From: Pseudomonadota bacterium
GTDB lineage: Bacteria; Pseudomonadota; Alphaproteobacteria; Rhizobiales; Xanthobacteraceae
Direction: 5' to 3'
NCBI GenBank assembly: GCA_023386885.1
Contig: JAEWIX010000025.1
Span: forward strand, 62,001 to 126,000
Length of the DNA: 64,000 bases
The position numbers and the translations under genes are program-made. Shown piece after piece: positions 23,993 to 32,540 of this stretch (position 1 is its first letter; each line of letters opens with the position of its first letter). The notes beneath the pieces are model-generated. The model searched no databases. It worked only from the letters and a program-made list of their open reading frames with translations, and was not told the DNA's origin.

Positions 23993-26674
23993 CTATGCGA
24001 GTCGGCGAATCGCCTCGCCAAGCGAGCGCGCACCGTCGTCGTAGTCGCGCCACGCCTTCGAGACCTTCAGCAGCTTCGGCACGGTGCGCAGCGTGAAGCG
24101 CTTCGGATCGAGCCCGGCGCGCACTTGCGTCCAGGTCAGCGGCATCGACACCGTTGCCAACGGTCGCGCGCGCGGCGACAGCGGCGCCACCGCCGTCGCC
24201 ATCCGGTCGTTACGCAAGTAATCGAGAAAGATTTTCCCGTTGCGCTGCGCCTTCGCCATCGTGATGAGATAGCGGTCGGGCTCGTCGTCGGCGAGACGGC
24301 GGCACACCTCCTTGGCGAAGGCCTTGGCATCTTTCCATGTGAGCTTATCGGATCTTGTCACCGTCAACGGCGTCACCACATGCAGCCCTTTGCCGCCGGT
24401 GGTCTTGCAGAACGACACCAGCCCGAGATCGTCCAACCGCTCTCGCATGGTCTGCGCCGCTTCGATCACCTTGTCGAAGCCGACATCGGGTGCGGGATCG
24501 AGATCGAACACCAGCCGCCCCGGCGTCGCGGGATCATCCGGTGCGTTGTTCCAGGCGTGCAGTTCGATGCCGCCCATCTGCGCCACCGCGGCGAGGCCTT
24601 CGACACGATCGATCTGGAGATAAGGTTGACGGTCGCCCGCGATCTTGACCAGTTCGAGCAGGTTCGACGTGCCCTTCATCGCGTGGCGCTGGAAGAATTT
24701 CTCGCCGTCGATGCCGTCCGGCGCACGGACGATCGAACATGGCCGCCCCTTGATGTGCGGCATCAGCCAGTCGCCCACCGCCTCGAAATATGTCGCCAGA
24801 TCGAGCTTGGTAATCGGCGCGCCCTCGCCGTCGTCCGGCCACAGCGCCTTGTCGGGATGACTGATTGGCACACCCATCACCACCGCGCGCCCCGACGTTC
24901 GTGCGGCGACGACACGGCGAACCGTGCCGCTTTTCGTCCGCGATGCTTTCGGCGCAGGTGTCGCCACCGCCGTCTCCTTCGCCGGCGCCGGACGCTCCGC
25001 CACCACCTCGTCGGCCGGCTTGTCCTGACGCAGCCCCTTGAACGCCGCCTGCCGGATGTTGCGGGCGCCGGTCCAGCCGGCGAACTCGATCTCGGCCACC
25101 AGTTCGGGACGCAACCAATGCACGTCGGCTTTCTTGGCCGGTGCGTTGCGGCCGCCAAACGGACTCTTGCTCGTGGCATTGGCCTTCAACTTCGGCATCA
25201 ATCGCTTCACCACCTCCTGCCCGAAGCCGGTGCCGATAGTGCCGACGTAGACCAGATGATCGCCGCGATGAACGCCGGCCATCAGCGAACGGAATTTACC
25301 GGCATTGCTCTGCCAGCCGCCCAGCACCACCTCGTGCCCGGCGCGGCATTTCGATTTGATCCAGTCCATGGTGCGCGCCGAGCGATACGGTGCATCGAGG
25401 CGCTTGGAGATGATACCCTCCAGCGACATCCGACACGCGGAACGCAACACTGCATCGCCACCGGTCTCGAAGTGCTCGACGTAACGGATATCCCCGCGCG
25501 TGGTTTTGCTAACGCTATTCTCCAGCAGTTCGGCCAGCGCGGCCTTCCGCTTCGCTAGCGGTTGCTTGCGCCAGTCGTGGCCGGCGGCAAACAACAGATC
25601 GAACGCGAAGAAGATCAATTGATCGGTATCGCCGTCGCTCAGCGCTGCTTGCAAGCCGGCAAAATCCGGCGCGCCCTTGTCATCCAGTGCGACGATCTCG
25701 CCGTCGATAATGCAGTCCGGCAGCTTTCCCGCGGTGGTGGCGATCGCAGGAAATTTCGCGGTCCAGTCGAGGCCCTTGCGGGTGCGCAGCGACACGTCGC
25801 CATCTGCGACCCGCAACTGGATGCGGTAGCCGTCGAACTTGATCTCGTGGCCCCAGCCCGTGCCCGCTGGCGGCCGCTCCCGCGCGGTGCAGAGTTGCGG
25901 GCCGATGAACTCTGGCATCACCACAGCCTTCATGGTCTTGGCTTTGGCGGACGAACGCTTCGCGCCGGTGCGCGCCGTCGCGGCGATGCCCTTATTGGAA
26001 TCCCACTCGGCCTTAGCGGAGGTGCGCGTGCTTCGCCTGGTCATGAAGGGCGCGGGCCCCTTGCCCTTGCCGGCCGCGATCTCGTCCATGCTGCGGCCGG
26101 AGGCAACCGAGTCCCCCTGCTCAAGGATGTCATTGGCCTTGCCTTCGCGCGCGGCATCGTCGCGATGCTTGATCAGCAGCCAGTTGGTACGTTTGCCGCC
26201 AGTGCGGTCGTAGCGCATCCGCACCAGCACCCATTCGCCGTGCAGCTTGTCGCCGTCCAGCGTGAATTTCAGGTCACCCTTCTTCAATCCGCGCTCGGGG
26301 TCATCGCTGGTCCAATAGCCGCGATCCCAGATCATCACCGTGCCGCCGCCGTACTGGCCTTTCGGAATGGTGCCTTCGAAGTCGCCGTAATCGAGCGGGT
26401 GGTCCTCCACCTCCACGGCGAGGCGCTTGTCGGCGGGATCGAGCGAGGGGCCTCGCGTCACCGCCCATGACTTGAACACGCCATCGAGTTCGAGCCGCAG
26501 GTCGTAATGCAACCGCGTCGCGGCATGCTTCTGGATGACGAAGCGCCGCCGCTTGCTCGCCTTCACCGCCGCGGTGCCGCTTGGTTCGGCCGTCACCCCG
26601 AAATCCCGTTTCGCGCGGTACCTGGTGAGTTGCTTCTTTCCGCGCTGTGTTTTGGCGGGTGGCTTTCTCGGCAT
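23993..26674 (-). CDS. ligD: Multifunctional non-homologous end-joining ATP-dependent DNA ligase
   Basis: LigD repairs double-strand breaks with Ku. The 893-residue protein has three domains in the order phosphoesterase, ligase, polymerase. The phosphoesterase (about residues 40-160) has FVIQKHAATRLHYDLRLELD and KGQYGGGTVMIWD. The ligase has the nucleotidyl-transfer motif EIKFDGYRI with its Lys at residue 279. The polymerase/primase (about 620-880) has HPDKALWP and the acidic metal-site region GRLVFDLDPAPDVG. This is the long proteobacterial form of the Pseudomonas type, with the phosphoesterase first. The ATG at 26674 starts MPRKPPAKTQRGKKQ. Ku is divergent, 70 bases away. Confidence 0.96.
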   Translation of the reverse strand: MPRKPPAKTQRGKKQLTRYRAKRDFGVTAEPSGTAAVKASKRRRFVIQKHAATRLHYDLRLELDGVFKSWAVTRGPSLDPADKRLAVEVEDHPLDYGDFEGTIPKGQYGGGTVMIWDRGYWTSDDPERGLKKGDLKFTLDGDKLHGEWVLVRMRYDRTGGKRTNWLLIKHRDDAAREGKANDILEQGDSVASGRSMDEIAAGKGKGPAPFMTRRSTRTSAKAEWDSNKGIAATARTGAKRSSAKAKTMKAVVMPEFIGPQLCTARERPPAGTGWGHEIKFDGYRIQLRVADGDVSLRTRKGLDWTAKFPAIATTAGKLPDCIIDGEIVALDDKGAPDFAGLQAALSDGDTDQLIFFAFDLLFAAGHDWRKQPLAKRKAALAELLENSVSKTTRGDIRYVEHFETGGDAVLRSACRMSLEGIISKRLDAPYRSARTMDWIKSKCRAGHEVVLGGWQSNAGKFRSLMAGVHRGDHLVYVGTIGTGFGQEVVKRLMPKLKANATSKSPFGGRNAPAKKADVHWLRPELVAEIEFAGWTGARNIRQAAFKGLRQDKPADEVVAERPAPAKETAVATPAPKASRTKSGTVRRVVAARTSGRAVVMGVPISHPDKALWPDDGEGAPITKLDLATYFEAVGDWLMPHIKGRPCSIVRAPDGIDGEKFFQRHAMKGTSNLLELVKIAGDRQPYLQIDRVEGLAAVAQMGGIELHAWNNAPDDPATPGRLVFDLDPAPDVGFDKVIEAAQTMRERLDDLGLVSFCKTTGGKGLHVVTPLTVTRSDKLTWKDAKAFAKEVCRRLADDEPDRYLITMAKAQRNGKIFLDYLRNDRMATAVAPLSPRARPLATVSMPLTWTQVRAGLDPKRFTLRTVPKLLKVSKAWRDYDDGARSLGEAIRRLA

Positions 26675-26744
26675 GCATCGCTCCGCTGACGGAACGAAAA
26701 GTTCCGGCAACGGTTAAAGTTCCAACTCCACGAAAGGGATCGTC

Positions 26745-27602
26745 ATGCCGCCGCGTGCGTATTGGAAAGGCTTGCTGAAACTGTCGCTGGTGTCCTGTCC
26801 CGTCGCGCTCTATCCGGCGACGACGGCATCGGAACGGACGCACTTCCACCAGATCAACAAAGAAACCGGCCATCGATTGCGCCAGCAGATGGTCGATGCC
26901 GAAACCGGCGACGTGGTCGAGAAGGACCAGAAAGGCCGCGGCTACGAACTGTCGAAAGGCAAGTACGTCGAGATCGAGCAGGAGGACCTCGAGGCTGTGC
27001 AGATCGAGAGCAGCCATACCATCGAGATCGACGCCTTCGTGCCGCGCGAGGAGATCGACGAACGCTATTTCGAAAAGCCCTATTTCATCGCGCCCGACGG
27101 CAAGACCGGGATCGACGCCTTCGCCGTGATCCGCGATGCGATGAAGCGGCAGGACAAGGCGGCGCTCGCCCGCATCGTGCTGACCAACCGCGAGCACGTC
27201 ATCGCGCTGCGGCCGCTCGACAAGGGGCTGCTCGGCACCACGCTGCGCTACCCTTACGAACTGCGTGACGCGGACGATTACTTCGAAGACATCCCTTCGC
27301 CGCGCATTTCGAAGGATATGGTCGACCTCGCGGCGCACATCCTCGACACCAAGTCGGCCAAGTTCGATCCGGGCAAATTCAAGGACAAATACGAGACGGC
27401 GCTGAAGGCACTGGTGAAGCGCAAGGCGTCCGGCAAGGTCATCAAGGCGCCGGAGCCGGAGGCCAGGCCCGACAACGTGGTCGATCTGATGGGCGCGCTC
27501 CGCGCCAGCCTCGGGCGGAAGTCGGCATCGCCGCGCAGAAGCCAGAGCACGGCCCGACGCAAAAGCCCGAAGACCACGGCGCGGCGCAAGCGGGCGTCGT
27601 GA
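26745..27602 (+). CDS. ku: Ku protein (non-homologous end joining)
   Basis: The 285-residue bacterial Ku is a homodimer that encircles DNA ends and recruits LigD. The start is MPPRAYWKGLLKLSLVSCPV, with family motifs FHQINKETGHRLRQQMVDAE, EGYEL-like RGYELSKGKYVEI, and KDKYETALKALV near the C-terminus. The basic C-terminal tail of about 35 residues (GRKSASPRRSQSTARRKSPK) is the extended DNA-binding tail common in alphaproteobacteria. It faces ligD from a 70-base divergent region, so one regulatory region controls both. A 13-bp perfect hairpin follows at 27627. Confidence 0.96.
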   Translation: MPPRAYWKGLLKLSLVSCPVALYPATTASERTHFHQINKETGHRLRQQMVDAETGDVVEKDQKGRGYELSKGKYVEIEQEDLEAVQIESSHTIEIDAFVPREEIDERYFEKPYFIAPDGKTGIDAFAVIRDAMKRQDKAALARIVLTNREHVIALRPLDKGLLGTTLRYPYELRDADDYFEDIPSPRISKDMVDLAAHILDTKSAKFDPGKFKDKYETALKALVKRKASGKVIKAPEPEARPDNVVDLMGALRASLGRKSASPRRSQSTARRKSPKTTARRKRAS

Positions 27603-27626
27603 TCTCAGGCAACAGACCTAAACGTA

Positions 27627-27656
27627 ATTTGGGCCGCACATGAGTGCGGCCCAAAT
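27627..27656. terminator. Perfect 13-bp hairpin between convergent ku and HU genes
   Basis: ATTTGGGCCGCAC and GTGCGGCCCAAAT form a perfect 13-bp stem with loop ATGA. Both flanks are A/T-rich (AATTT and AAATG). The position after both stop codons fits a bidirectional terminator. Confidence 0.8.
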
Positions 27657-27686
27657 GATTCTGATGCACGGTGACAAAGCAACGGA

Positions 27687-27716
27687 CCGGGTTTCGGCTG
27701 AGCCGCCGAAACCCGG
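27687..27716. terminator. Second hairpin just after the HU gene
   Basis: CCGGGTTTCGGC and GCCGAAACCCGG form a perfect 12-bp stem around TGAGCC. The stem ends 8 bases after the HU stop in the direction of transcription. No T-run follows, so its part in termination is uncertain; it may stabilise the HU mRNA end. Confidence 0.6.
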
Positions 27717-27723
27717 ATCGTTG

Positions 27724-28023
27724 TTACACCGCGTCCTTGGCGGCCTTGACCGGGCGCGCGCGCACGATCTTGCGGGCCGGCTTGGCCTTGAAGGTCATGG
27801 CTTCGCCGGTGAAGGGGTTGGTCCCCTTGCGCGCCTTGGTAGCCGGCTTCTTGATGACGACGAACTTCGCGAACCCGGGAACCAGGAAGAGACCGTTCTT
27901 CTTGAGTTCCTTGTGGCCGACCTCAACGAGCGTGTCCATCACGCCCTTGACGTCCCGCTTCGACAATTCGGTCTGCGTCGCGATCTTCTCGATCAACTGC
28001 GCTTTTGACATCTGGGTGGGCAT
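27724..28023 (-). CDS. HU family DNA-binding protein
   Basis: HU is an abundant histone-like dimer that bends DNA. The 99-residue product has SKAQLIEKIATQTELSKRDV at the start, the signature VPGFAKFVVIKKPATKARKG, and NPFTGEAMTFKAKPARKIVR, where the beta-arm proline and basic residues contact the minor groove. The C-terminus is Lys/Arg/Ala-rich. AGGAGATACA before 28023 supports this start, four residues upstream of a second ATG. Two strong hairpins follow it. Whether it is a general HU or a specialised paralogue cannot be told, because the copy number in the genome is unknown. Confidence 0.92.
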   Translation of the reverse strand: MPTQMSKAQLIEKIATQTELSKRDVKGVMDTLVEVGHKELKKNGLFLVPGFAKFVVIKKPATKARKGTNPFTGEAMTFKAKPARKIVRARPVKAAKDAV

Positions 28024-28165
28024 TGTATCTCCTCTGATTCGCCCTCGTTATCACGCGAACCATATTGGAATGGCCCTGCAAAAAGCGGGATATCCTGCGT
28101 CTTTGCACAGCTTTGTTTGCGAGAATCGCTATTTTTAAGGGGTAAACGGCCTTTTTGCGGTGCCG

Positions 28166-28205
28166 GGTGCCGGCAAACCGCTTGGATAAAGCCGTTTGCG
28201 GCACC
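28166..28205. other. Imperfect hairpin between HU and putR
   Basis: GGTGCCGGCAAAC and GTTTGCGGCACC pair over 12 bases with one bulge, around the loop CGCTTGGATAAAGCC. It lies 36-75 bases beyond the putR stop in the direction of putR transcription, and it could end that transcript or sit upstream of HU. There is no T-run. Confidence 0.45.
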
Positions 28206-28240
28206 TCTCCCCTCCCCGATTCACCGCGCTGGAAGCCGCG

Positions 28241-28699
28241 TCAGGTCTCCTTGACCGACTCCATCACCACGTTGGTGGAGGTGCTGGCGACAAACGGCAG
28301 GCTGGAAATTGTCTCGCCGAGCACGAGACGATAACGCCGGATATCCGGCGTGCGGATCTTCAACAGGTAGTCGAAACGCCCCGCGATCATGTGGCATTCC
28401 TCGACCTCGCGGATCTTCATCACCGCTTCGTTGAAGCTCTGCAATGCGGCGTCGCGCGTGTCTGTCAGCTTCACTTCGGCGAAGGCGACGTGGTCGAGTC
28501 CGAGCTTCGCCGGATTCAGCACCGCGCGAAAGCCGGAGATGTAGCCCTCCGCGATCAACCGTTGCAGCCGCGCCTTGCACGGCGTTTTCGAGAGCCCGAC
28601 CCGCTCCGACAGATCGGTGATGGAGATGCGACCGTCCGCGGCCACCGCCTCAAGGATTTTGCGGTCGAACTGGTCGATTTCACCAAAATTACCAGCCAT
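28241..28699 (-). CDS. putR: Lrp/AsnC-family regulator, probable PutR
   Basis: The 152-residue protein has the AsnC-type helix-turn-helix (RKILEAVAADGRISITDLSE, then GLSKTPCKARLQRLIAEGYI) and a C-terminal RAM ligand-binding domain (HVAFAEVKLTDT, CHMIAGRFDYLLKIRT). It is divergent from putA across 148 bases. In Rhizobiales and Rhodobacterales, PutR of this family activates putA with proline, so the role is strongly suggested by context. It would take the place of the DNA-binding domain that PutA lacks here. No sequence of the effector site can be checked by eye. Confidence 0.88.
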   Translation of the reverse strand: MAGNFGEIDQFDRKILEAVAADGRISITDLSERVGLSKTPCKARLQRLIAEGYISGFRAVLNPAKLGLDHVAFAEVKLTDTRDAALQSFNEAVMKIREVEECHMIAGRFDYLLKIRTPDIRRYRLVLGETISSLPFVASTSTNVVMESVKET

Positions 28700-28847
28700 A
28701 TCACCTATAAATCCTGAAATAGATCGATAATTAGGACCATTCGGATGCCAATGATCCAGAATAAAGTCAAATCGATTCTCCAGCTCCTGCTATTTTCGGC
28801 CACCTCTCCTATGTCTTCTTCCTGCCTCCCGCCGTGAGGGATCGCCG

Positions 28848-31800
28848 ATGACATCGCTGCCGATGCCGCAGACCACGACAACGCCATTTGCCTTCTTCGC
28901 GCCGCCCGTTCGTCCGCAAACGCCGCTCCGCGCGGCCATCACCGCCGCCTATCGCCGGCCGGAGACCGAATGCGTGGCGCCGCTGGTAGAGGCCGCGACG
29001 CTCAGCGGAGCCGCGCGAAACCGGGTGGCGCGCACGGCCCGCCGCTTGATCGAAGCCCTGCGTAGTAAAGACACTGGCTCCGGCGTCGAGGGGCTGGTGC
29101 AGGAGTATTCGCTATCGAGTCAGGAAGGCGTGGCGCTGATGTGCCTCGCCGAAGCGCTGCTGCGCATTCCCGACACCGAGACCCGCGATGCGTTGATCCG
29201 CGACAAGATCGCCGAAGGCGACTGGGCCTCGCATCTCGGCCACCGCCGCTCGCTGTTCGTCAACGCCGCGACCTGGGGCCTCGTGGTCACCGGCAAGCTG
29301 ACCGCGACGGTGAACGACGGCAGCCTCGGTGCCGCGCTGACGCGGCTGATCGCGCGATGCGGCGAACCGGTGATCCGACGCGGCGTCGACACCGCGATGC
29401 GGATGATGGGCGAGCAGTTCGTCAAGGGCGAGACCATTGGCGAAGCGCTGCGGCGCGCCCGGGCGCAGGAAGCGCGCGGCTTCCGCTATTCCTACGACAT
29501 GCTGGGCGAAGCCGCGATGACCGCGACCGATGCCGCGCGTTACTATCGCGATTACGAAGCCGCCATTCATGCCATCGGCGCGGCTTCGAGTGGGCGCGGC
29601 ATTTATGCCGGGCCGGGAATCTCGATCAAGCTGTCGGCGCTGCATCCGCGCTATAGCCGCGCGCAGGCGGAGCGCGTGATGCGCGAACTGCTGCCGAAGG
29701 TGACGGCGCTGTGCGAACTCGCCAAGCGCTACGACATCGGCGTCAACATCGACGCCGAGGAAGCCGACCGTCTGGAGTTATCGCTCGATCTGCTGGAAAA
29801 CCTTTGCAACGATCCGGCGCTCGCGGGCTGGAACGGCATCGGCTTCGTGGTGCAGGCCTATGGCAAGCGCTGCCCGTTCGTGATTGATTTCCTCATCGAC
29901 CTTGCGCGCCGCACCAAGCGGCGCATCGCTGTGCGGCTGGTCAAGGGCGCCTATTGGGATGCCGAGGTCAAGCGCGCGCAGGTCGACGGGCTCGCGGACT
30001 TTCCGGTCTTCACGCGGAAAATTCACACCGACGTTTCCTACATCGCCTGCGCGCGAAAACTGCTCGACGCGCGCGACGCGATCTTCCCACAATTCGCCAC
30101 CCACAATGCGCAGACGCTAGCGACGATTTTCGAGATGGCCGGGCCAGACTTTCGGCTGGGTGATTACGAATTCCAGTGCCTGCACGGCATGGGCGAACCG
30201 CTCTACGACGAAGTGGTCGGCGCCGACAAATTGAACCGCCCCTGCCGCATCTACGCGCCGGTGGGCACGCACGAAACGCTGCTGGCCTATCTGGTGCGCC
30301 GCCTGTTGGAGAACGGCGCGAACTCGTCCTTCGTGCATCGCATCGCCGATCCGGCGGTGTCAGTGGATGATCTCGTTGCCGATCCAGTGGAGGCCGTGCG
30401 CGCGATGCAAGCGATCGGCAGCCCGCACCCGCGCATCGCTCTGCCCGCCGCGCTCTATGGCGATGCCCGCAAAAACTCCGCCGGCCTCGATCTCTCCGAT
30501 GAAGCCACGCTCGCGCATCTCTCGCGCAGCCTGATGGATAGCGCGCGCATTGCGTGGCGGGCCGCGCCGGTGCTGGCCAATGGATCGAATAGCAACGGTC
30601 AATCGCGACCAGTGCGCAATCCCGCCAACCGCAGCGATATTGTCGGCACCGTGATCGAAGCCACCGAAGCCGAAGCACAAGCCGCCGCGATACTGGCTGC
30701 TGACAACGCGGCGGCGTGGGCCGCCGCTCCGTCTGCCGCGCGCGCGGCGATCATGGAACGCGCCGCCGACCTGATGCAGGCGCGGATGGAAACGCTGATG
30801 GGCGTCATCATGCGCGAAGCCGGAAAGTCGGCGGCCAACGCCATCGCCGAAGTGCGCGAGGCGATCGACTTCCTGCGTTACTACGCGCGGCAGGCGCGCG
30901 ACACGCTGGGCGCGGCGCAAACGCCGCTCGGCCCCGTCGTCTGCATCAGCCCGTGGAATTTCCCGCTGGCGATCTTCACCGGGCAGATCTGCGCCGCGCT
31001 GGTCGCCGGCAATCCGGTGCTCGCCAAGCCCGCCGAGGAAACGCCGCTCGTCGCCGCGACCGCTGTCGATATCCTGCATGAAGCCGGCGTACCGCGCGCG
31101 GCCTTGCAATTGCTGCCGGGCGACGGCCGCATCGGCGCGGCATTGGTAGCCGCTCCGCAAACCTGCGGGGTGATGTTCACCGGTTCGACCGAAGTGGCCC
31201 GCCTGATCCAGCAACAACTCGCGCAACGTCTCTCTGCAAGCGGGAAGCCGATCCCGCTGATCGCGGAAACCGGCGGGCAGAACGCCATGATCGTCGATTC
31301 CTCCGCGCTCGCCGAACAGGTCGTCCGCGACGTGCTGGTGTCGGCTTTCGACAGCGCGGGACAGCGCTGCTCGGCGTTACGTGTGCTCTGTCTGCAGGAG
31401 GATATCGCCGACCGTGTGCTGGCGATGCTCGAGAGCGCGATGGCCGAACTGCGCGTCGGCAACACCGAGCGGCTGAACATCGATATCGGCCCGGTGATCA
31501 CGGCGGAGGCGAAGGGCAATATCGAGCGGCACGTTGCAAAGATGCGTGCTCTCGGCCGCAAGATCGAACGGCTGGCGTTGTCGGACGAGACAGTGGCGGG
31601 AACATTCGTCGCGCCGACCATCATCGAACTGCAGTCGATGGCCGATCTCGACCGCGAGGTTTTCGGCCCGGTCCTGCACGTCATCCGCTTTCGCCGCCGC
31701 GATCTCGACCGGCTGATCGACGCGATCAACGCGACCGGTTACGGCCTCACCTTCGGCCTGCACACGCGGCTGGACGAGACCATTGCGCATGTCACCGGCC

Positions 31801-32534
31801 GCATCCACGCCGGAAACATCTACGTCAACCGCAATGTCATCGGCGCGGTGGTCGGCGTGCAGCCGTTCGGCGGACGCGGCCTCTCCGGCACCGGCCCGAA
31901 AGCCGGCGGACCGCTTTATCTCGGGCGGCTGGTCGCGCGCGCGCTGCTTGTGCCACACGACGACGCCGTCAATCCGACGCTGACCGAATACATCGCATGG
32001 CTGGATGCGAACAACCTCGCCACTGAGGCGAACATCGCACGCGACCTCGGCCGCCGCGCGGCGCTCGGTTTCACCACTGAACTGAATGGTCCGGTGGGTG
32101 AACGCAATCTCTACGCGCTGCATCCGCGCGGAAAACTGCTGCTGATGCCGCAGACTGCTGCGGGTCTCTATCATCAACTCGGTGCGATGCTGGCGACCGG
32201 GAATACCGCGACCGTCGCGGCCGCGCCGAATCTCGAACTGCTATCGCGGGCTCTTCCAGCGCACATCGTCACGCGCATTGCGTGGCGCACCGAGTGGGAA
32301 GCCGACGGCCCGTTCGCGGGTGCGTTGATCGAAGGCGATGCCGAACGTGTCGCCGCCATCAACGCGCGGATCGCAAGACTGCCCGGTCCGCTGGTGCCGG
32401 TTCAGGCAGCTTCGTCAAAGGACCTTGCGACCGATCTCGACGCTTATTGCATCGACCGGTTGCTGGAGGAGGTCTCGACCTCGATCAACACCACCGCCGC
32501 CGGCGGCAACGCCAGCCTGATGGCCTTGAGTTGA
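28848..32534 (+). CDS. putA: Bifunctional proline dehydrogenase / pyrroline-5-carboxylate dehydrogenase
   Basis: PutA oxidises proline to glutamate on the inner membrane through FAD and NAD. The 1228-residue protein has the proline dehydrogenase barrel at about residues 200-480 (GISIKLSALHPRYSRAQAER, VRLVKGAYWDAEVKRAQ, FATHNAQTL). The ALDH domain follows at about 560-1040 (SPWNFPLAIFTGQICAAL, AETGGQNAMIVDSSALAE, nucleophile in DSAGQRCSALRVLCLQ, GVQPFGGRGLSGTGPKAGG). A C-terminal ALDH-like domain of about 150 residues completes it. The N-terminal ribbon-helix-helix DNA-binding domain of E. coli PutA is absent, in line with external regulation by PutR. GTGAGGG lies before the ATG. It ends 6 bases from the convergent autotransporter. 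Confidence 0.96.
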   Translation: MTSLPMPQTTTTPFAFFAPPVRPQTPLRAAITAAYRRPETECVAPLVEAATLSGAARNRVARTARRLIEALRSKDTGSGVEGLVQEYSLSSQEGVALMCLAEALLRIPDTETRDALIRDKIAEGDWASHLGHRRSLFVNAATWGLVVTGKLTATVNDGSLGAALTRLIARCGEPVIRRGVDTAMRMMGEQFVKGETIGEALRRARAQEARGFRYSYDMLGEAAMTATDAARYYRDYEAAIHAIGAASSGRGIYAGPGISIKLSALHPRYSRAQAERVMRELLPKVTALCELAKRYDIGVNIDAEEADRLELSLDLLENLCNDPALAGWNGIGFVVQAYGKRCPFVIDFLIDLARRTKRRIAVRLVKGAYWDAEVKRAQVDGLADFPVFTRKIHTDVSYIACARKLLDARDAIFPQFATHNAQTLATIFEMAGPDFRLGDYEFQCLHGMGEPLYDEVVGADKLNRPCRIYAPVGTHETLLAYLVRRLLENGANSSFVHRIADPAVSVDDLVADPVEAVRAMQAIGSPHPRIALPAALYGDARKNSAGLDLSDEATLAHLSRSLMDSARIAWRAAPVLANGSNSNGQSRPVRNPANRSDIVGTVIEATEAEAQAAAILAADNAAAWAAAPSAARAAIMERAADLMQARMETLMGVIMREAGKSAANAIAEVREAIDFLRYYARQARDTLGAAQTPLGPVVCISPWNFPLAIFTGQICAALVAGNPVLAKPAEETPLVAATAVDILHEAGVPRAALQLLPGDGRIGAALVAAPQTCGVMFTGSTEVARLIQQQLAQRLSASGKPIPLIAETGGQNAMIVDSSALAEQVVRDVLVSAFDSAGQRCSALRVLCLQEDIADRVLAMLESAMAELRVGNTERLNIDIGPVITAEAKGNIERHVAKMRALGRKIERLALSDETVAGTFVAPTIIELQSMADLDREVFGPVLHVIRFRRRDLDRLIDAINATGYGLTFGLHTRLDETIAHVTGRIHAGNIYVNRNVIGAVVGVQPFGGRGLSGTGPKAGGPLYLGRLVARALLVPHDDAVNPTLTEYIAWLDANNLATEANIARDLGRRAALGFTTELNGPVGERNLYALHPRGKLLLMPQTAAGLYHQLGAMLATGNTATVAAAPNLELLSRALPAHIVTRIAWRTEWEADGPFAGALIEGDAERVAAINARIARLPGPLVPVQAASSKDLATDLDAYCIDRLLEEVSTSINTTAAGGNASLMALS

Positions 32535-32540
32535 CGCACA

